Below are positions 11,440-22,366 of a DNA stretch of 64,000 nt, piece after piece; the first letter of the stretch is position 1, and each line of letters begins with the position of its first letter. The notes beneath the pieces are model-generated. The model was not told the origin of the DNA. It searched no databases and saw nothing but the letters and a program-made list of their open reading frames with translations. A program made the position numbers and the translations under genes. The DNA comes from Imbricaverruca yamaguchii (taxonomy: Eukaryota; Arthropoda; Thecostraca; Neoverrucidae), in assembly GCA_034440575.1 (NCBI GenBank), contig JAOTOL010001643.1, positions 3,289,001-3,353,000 of the forward strand, written 5' to 3'.

Positions 11440-11763
11440 GTGCACCTGCTGCGCGACCAACTGAAGGCGGAGACGGCCGCGCGACTGGACGCCCAGTCGC
11501 GCACGCACCAGCTGCTGCTGCAGAACCGCGAGCTGCTGAGCCACATCAGCCAGCTGGTGCGGCAGCTGCGGCTGGCCGAGCGGCCGGCCGCCGCCGACAG
11601 CAGCCGGTCGGCCAGCGCGGAGGACCTGAAGGCGGTGCCGTCTGCCACCAGCTCCATGGACGCCGGCCTGGGCAGCAGCTCGGTCAGCGCGCCGCCCGAG
11701 TCGGTCGGCGGCATCCTGGAGCGGCTGACTCGCGGCGCGTGGACCAGGCACACCACCACCTGA
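11440..11763 (+). CDS. NOS1AP: NOS1AP/CAPON-like adaptor protein, terminal exon
   Basis: The exon opens after CTTCCACCGCAG, a good 3' splice site, and reads [20 protein letters not shown], then [19 protein letters not shown]. This is a near match to the coiled coil of the carboxyl-terminal PDZ ligand of neuronal nitric oxide synthase, whose human form has VHLLKDQL and HQLLLQNKDMLQHISLLVKQ. After the helix (residues about 1-47) comes a Ser/Ala/Pro-rich tail ending [10 protein letters not shown] and a TGA at 11761-11763. The family links a phosphotyrosine-binding domain to nitric oxide synthase and to scaffold partners in the cytoplasm. The PTB exons are not visible, so they should lie upstream, perhaps outside the window. 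The vertebrate C-terminal PDZ ligand (EIAV) is absent. The ATG at 11410 lies before the splice acceptor and is not the start. Confidence 0.85.
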   Translation: MHLLRDQLKAETAARLDAQSRTHQLLLQNRELLSHISQLVRQLRLAERPAAADSSRSASAEDLKAVPSATSSMDAGLGSSSVSAPPESVGGILERLTRGAWTRHTTT

Positions 11764-13750
11764 GGCGGCCGGGTGTGTCTGCCTGTCGGCACAGCTGGCC
11801 ACAGCGCCGTGCGAGGCCGGTCCGGCGCCGGCCGCTGGATATTGGGTGTCGTAGGCTGTCGTGCTGTGCCGTGGCCGGAGCTCACTCTACTAGAAACAGC
11901 ATCAGAATCGCCCGTTGGTGTGGGACTAGTGTACCCTTCGTGAATGATCTGAGTTTCTCTGGGGGGGGGGCGTTGTGTTTGTGCGTGTGTGTGTGGAGAG
12001 GGGACACATCCTACCCCTGTGAGGCGCGCCATTGATTACACCGTGCACCTTGTGTGCTGAACAGCAGTGCAGGATGATAACGCCTCGGCCATTTGTTACA
12101 TAATCATTGATGTTGATCTGATGTTATCCATTCCAGAGATCTGAGCCCAACTACTCAGTATTTTTTCTAGATGCTGTTAGTTTTTCTGCGAACAAATGAA
12201 GGCGGGGGTCTTACATCCGGCCATCTTGTGCATCATACATGCGCGGCACATACAAGAAACTAAACATTCCATCCTATATCAGGTCAGATACCCGTGTGTT
12301 CTGATGACATGCTGTGTGATTAAGTTAATAGACAGAACAGTGTTGCTGAACGTTTTCACCTCGCCGTCAGACGCATAATTGAGATCGAGAATGAATCAGT
12401 CCAGCTGATGTGGAAGGTGTGTGGAGTCTGTCGGTGGTCCGCAGGAAGCCGTTACTGTGCTTAGTCGGGCGACCGTCGGCTATGCTAGTGAGGTGTAGCT
12501 ACTGCCCGTCGACATGGGTAGCTAACTTGTGGCCTCTAAACTCTGCCGGTGTGTGGCGGCGGCAGGCAGATATCGCCTGGCAACTGTAGCCTGTTGCCGG
12601 GCGGTTGCCTTGCTGTCGGCAGGACGGCCGTTTGCTGTCGTTTTTTATGCAGTCTCATTTGCTCGTTGACAGGACACAGACGGCGCTGCCGCGAGCCGGG
12701 TGTCGCGTCCGCCGTTGTGTCGCTAACGATACGCGAGATGCGAACGAGCTCATTGGTTCGTTCTCGGGACGTGGCGTGCTGGTGCTGTTATGGTCGACGG
12801 GCGACCGTCACCACGTAATGATGTGACACTGTTCGGTCGCGTGCGAGGCGGCGCGGCTGACACGCTACCGCTCAGGGGGCGCCACTGCCACGCCATCTGG
12901 GGTACGACGCCGGTAGCTGAAGTTTGCCAACCACCCGGAGGTTGCACGCTGCTGCTCACAGCGTCGGCTGAAAACGCGCTATCGGGTTCGATGCGTGACG
13001 GGAGACGAGAGAATGTACTGAAGGGTCCGAGGAAGGCATGTGCACGAGGAGCCTGGAACTACTCAGGATGCGACAGCGGGTGTCGCGTGTTCGCTGTGTC
13101 GCACGCCGGCAGCGAGTTGAGTAACCCTCACGCACCTTTGGCTGCCAGCCAGATGGCAGAGCGGCTCCTCTCCAGACTACTGGCAGTAAAGGATACGAGG
13201 ATGAGGAGGAACGTGTGCTGGGGTTAGGAGCTTGCGGACTTCCGGGGTGAAGTAGCTCCTGAGTCCTTGAGAGGATGCTATGGTGGCACCGTATCTCTGG
13301 ACCACCATGGACGTGTGGCTCCTGTGTTAGGTGCTGGTAAGGGACGGCTCCCGAAACTTTCACGGTCGGATAAGAAGATACTACGATCGAGCCTGATACA
13401 GTATCGTTTTTAAGATCCTGGCCTTTTAAAGATGATTTGGTGCCAACGATAGTGAAATGTGTTGTGTCCGGATTCATTTTTAGAATACGTGCATTTGGAA
13501 CCAGTCATCATGAGGTTAAAAGAGGGATTCATCGGGGCCTATCTGGTATCTTACCGCGGGGAAATGGAACCTGCAGTTGCGGTCGCGGCCCTGTTGCCAC
13601 TGAATGTCTCTCATTGCTGTAGCATTACTACGGGGTTGGGGAGGTGATCGGACAGGGACCGGGTGATCGGACAACACTGCTCATAGCCCCGCAGTAGCCA
13701 TGGACGCCGCTCCCGCAGTCAAAATCCCATGAACAAGGCACTCAAATTTC
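11764..13750. other. Likely 3' untranslated region and downstream gene-free DNA
   Basis: The first few hundred bases are probably the 3' UTR of the NOS1AP-like gene, though no clear AATAAA was identified. A G9 tract lies at about 11961. The rest holds overlapping open frames of up to 173 codons (12956-13477, -) with no recognisable domain, and I treat these as chance frames in GC-rich sequence. Confidence 0.4.
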
Positions 13751-13759
13751 ACCTTAAAA

Positions 13760-14290
13760 GAGCGTAGGCCAGTGATATTAGGAAGAGTGGTCGAGGAGCC
13801 GAGGATCATCGGCGTATGATAGTGGGCGGCCATGGGGACTACGATGGCAGGTCGTTAATGAAGATGGGAAGATCGTCGGCCCGATGATTGGGCCTTGGGT
13901 TACACCACGGGAGAAATAAAGAATGGATGAACCTCCACTCGTCAGCCTCCGACCGGACAGGTAATTTCGGAACAAGTCCGACCGCACACCATGCCCGTCT
14001 AGCTTACTAGGATGGCGCCACGGTCGCCGCTATCGGATGCTTTACTGAGATCGATAGTCGTCAGCGATGCAATGCGACCTTTGCCGATGTATTTTGTGAT
14101 CTAGCCGACAGCATCGAGCTGGAATCGGACAGCATCGTCATCCGTGGAATCACTGGGTCGATAGGCATATTGGAGTGATGATGGAAGGTATGCAGCGGAT
14201 GGCATTCACTGTATGAAGACTGCTTTGTCCGTACTTTTTTTAAACAACACTGGTACATGTCCACGTGAGAACGACTGCTGAAGTTGTGAG
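13760..14290 (-). pseudogene. Non-LTR reverse transcriptase fragment
   Basis: Minus-strand frames, broken in several places, give a run of RT motifs in order: RGHVPVLFKK, then TIDLSKASDSGDRGAIL (the DxSKAFD-type motif), LFRNYLSGRR, RGVTQGPIIGP (VPQGxxLGP-type) and SYADD, with the active-site Asp pair. The family is not CR1 copy A or B. It resembles the fragment at 62090-62600 in style (DLSKA). Only the palm core remains, so this is a dead relic. Confidence 0.75.
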
Positions 14291-14831
14291 CAGGCATCAC
14301 GCGGGCTGCTTTCTAGTCAGCAGTGAAGATACACTAGACATGGTTGGTAACCTGACGTGACCGACCAGGTTTTGCGTATTAAATCCGCTGTTCAAACCGG
14401 CCGACTAACGCTGGCTTTGGCCATCTAGTAGCCAAAGCTGGCACAAACTAGTTCAAACGAGTAAGTGGGGGCCGTCTTCCTAAGCTTCAGCCTGATTGGG
14501 TGGGGGGAAATAAGTGACCGATAGGAACAGTGGCCCCTTGGCATATACAAAGTGACTCCTATGGTGACACCTGGCATTTGTGCCTCATCAATATAAAATG
14601 TGTTGTCCATGCAAATTTGACAATCTTATTTGCTTGGGTTTTCGGGATAAATATCGGATCTTAACCTTCCCCATTTCAATTGTACACACATACACATTTT
14701 TGTTTTGAAAGTTCAAAGTTGCATCAGTGGAGGGAATTCGCTTCCAACAATTATGCCGCTCCAGTGCCAAGAAGAGAAGCCTTGATCCACCCGCACCTAT
14801 AAAGAATAAATTATATGATTTGTACGTTATG

Positions 14832-17199
14832 GTATAATGTGGCTACGTATGCACAGTAAGCTTCTATACTCTACTTTATGATAATTCCTATTTATTGCGA
14901 GCATTTGTGCCTTCTGGCTTCCTTGGTCTGTTCTGATGCCCCAGTTTGTGTTTAGAATAACACCTAAATCCTTCTCCTGTTGAGTCACTGAAGACTTGGC
15001 CACCATCAAGTATGGAGCCTTCATATGCTGCTTACCTACATGCATGATTGACTTATCAAAGTTAAATTTCATTTGCCATTCTTCAGACCACTTACAAGTT
15101 CGTTAGTTTTTTGAGCGAGATATGCTCATCCTGACCTGTTATTGTCTAAAGACCTTCAAATCATCCGCAAATTTCAAACTTTACTGCTTAGGCCACTTTC
15201 AATGTTATTTACAAATATAATGAACAGTAATAGAAAGAACATTGAACTCCACTAGAAATTTTGCTGATGACTTTGTACCATTTAGCATCACTTTGCTGTC
15301 TATCTGAGAGCCACAACCTATCCATTTAAGATGCTACCTGCAATACCATGGGACTGAAGCTGTATCATAACCGTTTTGGGTACTTGTCAAGGCCTTACTA
15401 AGTCAGATATGCTACATCAACCTGATCCTGATCAAATGTTCTGTGGAAGTAAAGAAGGGTTTGTGAGACACGATGTCCTTCTAAATCCATGTTGAGTATC
15501 TTGAATCAGTTGTACCTTCCGATATCTAACTATTGTATCCTTGATAATTGATTCAGTACCTTGCAGACTAGGATGTGAGACTTATTGGCCTATAGTTTTA
15601 CTTTCCTTTTTCCTTTAAATAGGAACTACATTTGCCTTTTCAATCGGTTGATATATGTGAACTGATCTACAAAATATTATACTAAATGGAAATGCCAGTC
15701 CTTGTCCGCAAACCCTAGCATAAATATCATAGGTTGCTGCCTTATTTGGCTTTATTTTCCTGATATGATTGTAAACAACATCACTACAATAAATAAATAT
15801 GTACATCCATGTAACTGAACTATGGTGTAGGTGGGATTGGTCATACCCAGAAACGATAACTGCTTGCTCGCCCTCAACATCCACTACCTCCCATGTAGTC
15901 CGTTTACTTCGTGACCATTGTGCTAGAAACTACAGCTTGTAGAACTAAGACTTTACTGTCCCATTACAGTTTCTAGCTAAACCAGTTCCTTTGCTCGCTT
16001 TGCTGTCTGGTTTTTGTTAAGTGTTCTAGCTTTTCGATACGCCTTTAGATTAATGACATTTGAGGCTTCTTTAAAAACTCTAAATGAGTTTTTTAGCCTT
16101 AATTGCTTTTATCAATCTGGTGTAAGCCATGTGGCTTTCCTGCCCTTTTTGGTTTTGCTTTTGGGGGACATGTCTAATCTGAGTTTCCTTTAAGTAAGAT
16201 TTGAACTTTTCCACATTTAAGGCATTTAAATTGGATAATTCTTCTTCCCATCCGATGGCACTTAAAGCCGCTCTATGCCGTTAAAGTCTGCTCTGTTGAA
16301 ATTTGAACCTTTACCAAATTATCCTTGATAATTTCCCTACATGTGCATTGAATCTAACTATGTTATGGTCACTTTTTCCAGAGTTTCGCCTACAGTCAGT
16401 CTTGAACCAAGTCACTTAAATCCGAGAATACAAGGTCCAAGAATGAACCATGCCTGGTAGGTTCCGATACAAATTGGTGTAAGAACAGGTCCTCTTCAAG
16501 GCATTTCCTGAACATTTGCATGATGGTGAGCCAACACCAGCATTTTCATAACCTTTAGATTAAAGTCACCGAGAATAAGGCACTTCCTCTTAAAGTTTCT
16601 ACTGATTTCCTCACAAATACCTTGTCAAGCTCCAGTTGCTGAGAATGTGGAGGGTTCCTGATCGGTAGAAAGCTCCTATCCTAAGAGTATTGCTGTTGCC
16701 TTTTCCCACAGTGACATCAAGCCAAATGGACTCCACAGACACATTTTTATCCCCACCTGCTACTTTTTGAGAACTGAATAAGCTATTCATATAGAGCATT
16801 AACCACCCCTTTCATTGCTGGACCCCTATTGCACGAAAACATATTGTATCCCTGGATCTCATAGTCCTGTAAGTTATTTCAAAATACCCTTCGCTGACCC
16901 ATGCCTCCGTAATGCAAACAAAATCCGGTTTCTCCTCAGCAACATAACACTTGAACTCATCAAATTTGGAACGGATACTCTGAGCATTAAACATCATACA
17001 CTTAACAAATGCTCCATAACCACCTTTGGCTTTTTCATATTGAGGAGTTCTTTTATCACTAGATGAACTATAACTCTGTCCCCTTGAGTTGCTGCTGTCC
17101 CTATTTGCAGACTTTGAGGTTCTATTGCTTTGGCTGACACTATTGGAATATCCCTGAGTTGGCAATGCAATTTCATCCCCCCCATCCCATTTCCTAGTT
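14832..17199 (-). pseudogene. CR1 ORF2 pseudogene, copy B
   Basis: Minus-strand pieces match copy A: MMFNAQSIRSKFDEFKCYVA, ITEAWVSEGYF and MNSLFSSQKV from the endonuclease (16600-17070), IRKIKPNKAATYDIYARV and FPFSIIFCRSV from the start of RT (15660-15790), and TQQEKDLGVI near 14980. The FADD region near 15170 and the GVPQGS region are broken by deletions. The thumb and 3' tail are absent. It is more decayed than copy A and so probably older, or less constrained since insertion. Confidence 0.85.
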
Positions 17200-18070
17200 T
17201 CCTGAAGGACATGCTCGTATACTTTGCCTAACACATGGACCCCCTTCTCGAAAGTGCAGGCCATTCCTCTGATAGAGGTCCCACGATGCATAAAACCTGC
17301 TCCACTCATCTACAAATGTAAACCTAGCTCATGGCAGAGCTTTCCTACCCTGGCGTTAGCTGCCAGTGCCCTAGAGCTCCACTCAGGGAGGCTCTAGCCC
17401 TAGGCAAAATTCCTGTTACAAGGACTCTATTGGTACCCTTCAGGGTGGCCAGAAGGGCCCTGTACTCCGCAGAAGCTCCTCGCTCCTAGTATGACCTATG
17501 TTATTTACCCCTACATGCACTATGACTGTTAAACTGGTGGTCCTGGTACCTGGCCACGAGGTACCGGTCCTTCACCTTGGCACCAGGCCTGGTGATGCAC
17601 CTCCTGACCCTCCTACCTTACAAATACCCGCTCTAAATGACGACACGTTCCTATGACCAGCACCGACTCCTTACTACTGCTATCCTGGGGGCAGTCATCC
17701 AATGCCTGGAACATATTTGTTGTTACTATGCCTGCCCGCTGGGCCGGTCGGCTACACTTCCTCCCGCTCCTACCACCTGCCACCTGCCACCACTGACCCT
17801 TTCCTTAGGTTCGCGTCTCCAAATCCTCCACCCCTGACCTCATGCCACTCCCCTCCTGTGACCTACCAGAACTACCCCCTCTGTTCACTATTAACACTAT
17901 TAACACTCCCTCTTAGAGATCCCAGCCACCTCCACAGTAGGGGAAACCTCAGCTACCTGGTGGCCTGCACCACCTGGGCATATGATGTCCCTGCTACGGA
18001 TTTACCCCTTGTTGTTTATCTTGCCTACCCTGTGCAACAAGGGCAGCCTTGAGTTGGAAACCTCTGCCTT
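17200..18070 (-). pseudogene. CR1 ORF1 remnant with esterase blocks
   Basis: From the 5' side a helical segment, QALEEEIRTLKAEVSN, suggests a coiled coil. A hydrophobic VLVIG followed by diverged sequence lies where the Ser block (GDS) is expected. Then comes VIVHVGVNNIG, the glycine/asparagine block of SGNH hydrolases (usually GxND), then SEELL, LVTGILPRARASLS and NGLHF close to the DxxH block. The catalytic Ser block is destroyed, the Asp of the last block is Asn, and frames change repeatedly. ORF1 esterases are established for CR1 elements, where they may act in membranes or RNP handling. Here the gene is dead. Confidence 0.75.
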
Positions 18071-18116
18071 AAGGGTCCTAATTTCTTCCTCTAGTGCCTG
18101 CATCCTGGTCGAAACC

Positions 18117-18192
18117 AGGCCTTACTAAAGTCAAGATATGCTACATCAACCTGATTTCCTGATCAAATTGTTCTGTGACGAAGTTAAAAGTC
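18117..18192 (-). mobile_element. Isolated CR1 reverse-transcriptase fragment joined to the 5' edge of copy B
   Basis: On the minus strand this 76-base piece reads almost the same as copy A bases 7727-7802 (codons for QVDVAYLDFSK), with about three differences. It is closer to copy A than to the same part of copy B at about 15390-15456. It joins the ORF1 lead of copy B directly at AGTAAGGCC|TGG, so RT sequence precedes ORF1 sequence in the same orientation. Confidence 0.8.
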
Positions 18193-19150
18193 GGGTTTGT
18201 CTGTTTTTAACCCTGTTGTTTTTTAATATTGCCTTCTCTACTTTTTTTTATTGATTGTACCTTGCTACTTTACTTTTGGTTGTTCTTTTCCTTCTTGAAA
18301 TACTCTTTGCCCTTATGTTCTTGTACTATCTTATTTCTGTGTTTTTTCCTTTTATTTGGTCTGTGCCTTTTTGCTTTTATATTGAAATTCTACCTTTCCT
18401 GTCTTTGTTTGTTTTCCTATTACACTCCTCCAAAATATTGGCTTTGATATGTCTTGCAAACCGTTCTACGAAATCATTAATACGTGAATTATTTGAATTA
18501 AACCTGGTCAGGTTAAAGGTTTCTACCAAATACTGGGAAAATTGGGATACAAACGTCACATGTCGATTAGTTTCACTCCTGTTATATTTTGGCTCCATAA
18601 TCATGCGACTGGTTATATATGCATGCTATTTGTCACTGAAACCCCAGGACGACACAAACATTGAATGAACACATTGCACAGCTCAGATCCAATAACTGAT
18701 GTTCACTGAGGACGGTTTCGACTACCATGACAACCATTCGCGTGTAGAAGACCGGGGTGACTAACTCTTCCGAGATCATCAAGCTAGAATAAAAATGTCA
18801 CTTGGCTGTGTGCATAATACATATATGGTGCAAACAGAACAATTTACTCCACTACACACTAAATGAGAAAGATGGTGGGAGCTGGTTCCAGGTCTAAACA
18901 ACATGAGATCTAAAACTTAACCTACATTTCGACGACCGCCTCCTCCCCTCCCCATTCAACATCAATCATTGAACGTCGTCAGATAAAATTCCAGTGACTG
19001 AGGCTGTTATCACTGGCAAATGTGGCCTAGGCGTCACAGGTTGTTAAAATCATTATCCCCATCATTCAGGTTGTCTGTGTTACTAGTTGGTGTTCCCAAG
19101 GTCGTCACTGAGATCTTCGCGCAGGTTGTGGTCGTCACACAGGTCGTCAC
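18193..19150. other. AT-rich stretch, no clear gene
   Basis: A minus-strand open frame at 18377-18604 (75 codons, with NNSRINDFVERFARHIKANI) has protein-like composition and may be a linker fragment of a retroelement, but I cannot assign it. A T-rich tract covers 18190-18440. The 18950-19150 part has repeated GGTCGTCAC words close to the tektin 3' end. Confidence 0.35.
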
Positions 19151-19156
19151 TTTATT
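19151..19156 (-). terminator. Poly(A) signal of the tektin gene
   Basis: AATAAA on the minus strand (GAATAAAGTG context) lies 52 bases beyond the tektin stop codon at 19208-19210. That is a usual position for a short 3' UTR. Confidence 0.65.
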
Positions 19157-19207
19157 CGTTCTTGCCGAGTTCGCTATTGTCGTTCAGGCCAAGGTTGCTG
19201 TCCAACC

Positions 19208-20416
19208 CTAGAAGTGGGATATGATGACCGCCTGCCGGTGAACCTGGCACTGGCCTTCACAGATGTTCAGCGAGTTGGTCTTCACGCTGATGTCCTCCTC
19301 CAGGATGAGCCGCTCACGGTCCAGATTTCTGAGTTGAGCCTGGACCGAGGCCAGCTCGCGCCCGAGGCGATCCGCATTCGTCTGGATCTCCTTGACCTCG
19401 AACACGAGCTGCCTCTGAGCGCGGTCGTTGGTCATCTCCGGACACGGCCTCTCCGTGCGTCCCTTGAGGCGAGTCTGCGCCTTGGCCAGCGGCGTGCGCA
19501 AGTTCTTGATGGCCAGGTCCAGCTCTCCGATGGTGCGCTCGATGGCGGCAATGTGCTCTCGAACCATCGACAGCTTGTCCTCCAGTGCCGTCTTGGCGGT
19601 TCGTGTCTCATCCACACGGTGATCCAGCGCACGGTTGGTGTGCTCCACCTGCAGTCTGGTATCACATTCAGATTGCTTTAGCATCGCTTCAAGACTGGCC
19701 TCCAGCTCGCGAGCAATGTCCACTTCGCGGGTGGCGAATGCCAGAAGTTGTGTCGCATTATCAAGCCAAGAGCTGACAGTGAGACCTTCCGTGTCGATTT
19801 TGAAGTCCCCAGCGATTAATTCCATGCCTGCTGACTCCAGGGTTAGGTCGCGCATGCTCCTGTCAATGTCGAGCGCCGCTTGTTTCCTTTCTATGTCGCG
19901 CTCAAGCTGATATTTGGCCTTCCGGAGACGACGCAATTGCTCTTTGGACTGCTCTCGGGACCTACAGAGCAACTCGAGTACACCTTCAATGACTTCGACT
20001 TCTTTTATCAGCTGTCGCTCTGGATCGTCATGTACACGATCAATACCCAAACGACACTCTCGCATTTCCAGGCAATCTTTGGTACGCTGAAGCGGGTCTT
20101 GAAGATCCAATTCAGCCTTAATTATCCGCATGAGCATCTCATCCATCGATGCAATGTGCTTCTTTACCTGTGCGAGTTTGCCGTCCACCTCAGACTTCCA
20201 ATACTCCAACTGTTCCAGTCGCTGGTCTAAGCGCTTATCGGCTTCATCTTGGGATTTTTTTGTTCGAACAGCTATCTCATCTCGTAACCGATTACACTCA
20301 CCCATGAGAGACTCAGCTGTATTTGAATTTGATTCCGCATTGTGGAATTTTATGTTATTGGCCAAAGTCCATTCTTGGGGTGTGAAGCGCGGCGGACGAG
20401 CTACCATTCGAGACAT
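19208..20416 (-). CDS. TEKT1: Tektin-1-like axonemal filament protein, complete and intronless
   Basis: The 402-residue product aligns without gaps of note to tektin-1 of animals (about 418 residues). It has an N-terminal RPPRFTPQEWTLAN, a long charged coiled coil, CLEMRECRLGIDRVHD (115-130), LIKEVEVIEG, and a C-terminal coiled coil. Tektins form filaments inside the doublet microtubules of cilia and sperm flagella. The tektin signature nonapeptide, normally RPNVELCRD, sits in the right place at 323-331 but reads RPCPEMTND. The product ends about 15 residues earlier than human tektin-1. The ATG at 20414-20416 (ACCATGT context) is chosen because family similarity starts within ten residues. 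There is no intron, although animal tektin genes usually have several. This suggests a retrocopy under selection or a lineage-specific loss of introns. The frame is undamaged and a poly(A) signal follows at 19151-19156. Confidence 0.93.
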   Translation of the reverse strand: MSRMVARPPRFTPQEWTLANNIKFHNAESNSNTAESLMGECNRLRDEIAVRTKKSQDEADKRLDQRLEQLEYWKSEVDGKLAQVKKHIASMDEMLMRIIKAELDLQDPLQRTKDCLEMRECRLGIDRVHDDPERQLIKEVEVIEGVLELLCRSREQSKEQLRRLRKAKYQLERDIERKQAALDIDRSMRDLTLESAGMELIAGDFKIDTEGLTVSSWLDNATQLLAFATREVDIARELEASLEAMLKQSECDTRLQVEHTNRALDHRVDETRTAKTALEDKLSMVREHIAAIERTIGELDLAIKNLRTPLAKAQTRLKGRTERPCPEMTNDRAQRQLVFEVKEIQTNADRLGRELASVQAQLRNLDRERLILEEDISVKTNSLNICEGQCQVHRQAVIISHF

Positions 20417-22235
20417 GGTTTAATGGTAGACTTGGTGAGTTTATAGCTATATTTGAGCAATTCTTGATTCAGATTCCTTTCACAAAACCTGGATGGTGAG
20501 TTTCCAAGAGGGCCCAGCAACTACGAATTATTACCGGGAATATCCTGTCCGCGAGGCCACAGACCTCAGCACCACTCACGATTAGGCGTACGAACAGGTA
20601 CCGAGCACCTGATGAAATTCTGGATTTGTTTGTTCAATTGCCTTTGATTCACGTCTTAGACGACTAAGTTTTGCAGACAAAAATTATAACATCCCAGGGC
20701 AGGCAAACGTGAAATCCAATTTTAGCGACCCTGTGCCACATTAGTCGTATGAATTTAATTTACAAATATAAAACCTGGATAATATTTGGAGGAATATGTT
20801 TCCATAGCAACGCCGATATTTGGCAGGCCTTCACTTTGGAAAATTCTTTACCTTTGTAGTTTGAAAATGTAGCATAGAAATACAAGCACAGAAAGTATGT
20901 CACATAAGATGCATTTTAAAGTAATCATGGCAAGCAATGCAACGTTTTCAGATTTGATTATGTCAATCATGACACAAAATATGGACTTTATGCCGTTCTT
21001 AATTTCTAAGCCTAAATTCATACACCAGCCTGAACTAAGTTCAGATACTACTAATTCTCATCCATGAACGTCAAGAGGTTAAATATAGCTGCCAGTCAGT
21101 AATTATTTATATAACAATTGAATCAATCTATGCATACTATTAGCAACGTTGTGAAATCGATGGTAAACAATCAGCTATATTGCATCTTCCATTAAATTAT
21201 CCGGCATATGCCAGAAATATGGTAGCCTTCCTAGCAAGCTAACGATGCGCGACAGTTTCGTAAACGGTGAAGAAGTTGATCAGCTGATTTTGTATGAACC
21301 CCATATCGTTCGTATACTGAGGTTTATAGTAAGGCATGGCAGGAGTACGGGCAGTGGGGAGTTGTGGATAATTCATGTATGTTAATAATTTATGTATGCC
21401 TACAATGTACACTTCATGAAAAAGGTTCGGTGGAGTAGGTCACCTCCCTTGTTGATTTCGATGATAGGAAATTCTTGAAATTTGGGACAGAAGTAAGGTA
21501 AAATAGGGGTATTGCTGCAGTTTAATGAAACCACAAAACAAGTTTTCACATTTTACGTTCATGAAGCGTACAAAGGGGTTGTTCCTGGTTAAGTTATGTT
21601 AGGTTACAGTTGTCTTGTGCATCAGACAATGTTCTCCAATTTGTCAATGAATAAATTCAAAAACAGTTCAGGCTCCATAAGGCTAGGTTAGGTTTGGGTT
21701 TTTCAACTTGAAATTCTTCAAAGAATAGAAATGTAAGGAAATTTTCAATTGTTAACAAACTAATTTGCTTTGATGAATGGGTGGTCAAGGTAGGTTTTCT
21801 CAAGCCTGGTTAGGATATTTTGCACAATTTTTGATTATTTTAAAAGCATTTTTGTACTTTATATCCTGTGCTACCCAACACCAAGCCCTTGTTGGGTGTT
21901 AATTTTCCTCCCAACTTAAAAGTATGGATTTGAAGGGTAAATTGGTATTCACATCATGTTCGCCACATTCATAGACATCAGAAAAGAAAATTCCCCAAAA
22001 TCAGAAGTTACCCTAAACTTCAAATTGACCAAGATTGCTTGTCTTAGAACAGTGATATTATTGTTGTGATTGGTGTGAGTGATGTCACTCTATATCACAC
22101 CACATCAGGTTTGCTTCCTTGGTAAGTAGGAATATATAGAAGAAAAAAAATATCAGTAAACTTTCAGGTTAAATTAGTATATGATTTCTTCAAAATTATT
22201 TTACCAATGCAATGTTTATGAATGTGCTTAGCATG
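20417..22235. other. AT-rich intergenic DNA upstream of the tektin gene
   Basis: No exon or known repeat is recognisable. The tektin promoter should lie in the first few hundred bases, but no TATA box or other element could be assigned. AGGTTAGG-like words occur at about 21600-21830. Confidence 0.45.
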
Positions 22236-22366
22236 ATGTGACCCAAAATATTTGGTTTGACACCCACCACCCAGGACATTTCCTAATTCTGCAGCCCACT
22301 GGCAAACAGTGTGAGCAGGGCCATAAGCTGTGATTATGCATAAGGTGTATAATGGAACACCCAATA
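22236..22366 (+). mobile_element. tRNA-derived SINE, family A, copy 1 (decayed)
   Basis: The body words match the family in order: GGTTTGACACCCACC, CAGGACATTTCC, CTGGCAAACAGTGTG, GTGATTATGCATAAGGTGT and an ending CCCAATAAATGAAG. The tRNA-like head is too decayed to delimit. Better copies lie at 24346-24522 and 25003-25172. Confidence 0.8.

Larger units (their letters stand above)
14832..18116 (-). mobile_element. CR1-clade non-LTR retrotransposon, copy B (inverted relative to A, heavily decayed)
   Basis: Read on the minus strand from about 18060 downward it holds a short coiled-coil lead, esterase ORF1 traces, endonuclease and reverse transcriptase, in the same order as copy A. It ends near 14832, where similarity to copy A stops inside the thumb region, so the C-terminal part is missing. 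Small deletions are frequent throughout. Unlike copy A it keeps the 5' half of ORF1. A foreign RT fragment abuts its 5' edge at 18117-18192. Confidence 0.88.

Noticed and set aside
12956..13477. Minus-strand open frame of 173 codons
   Set aside because: No recognisable domain, overlaps another open frame on the plus strand, and composition fits chance in GC-rich DNA.
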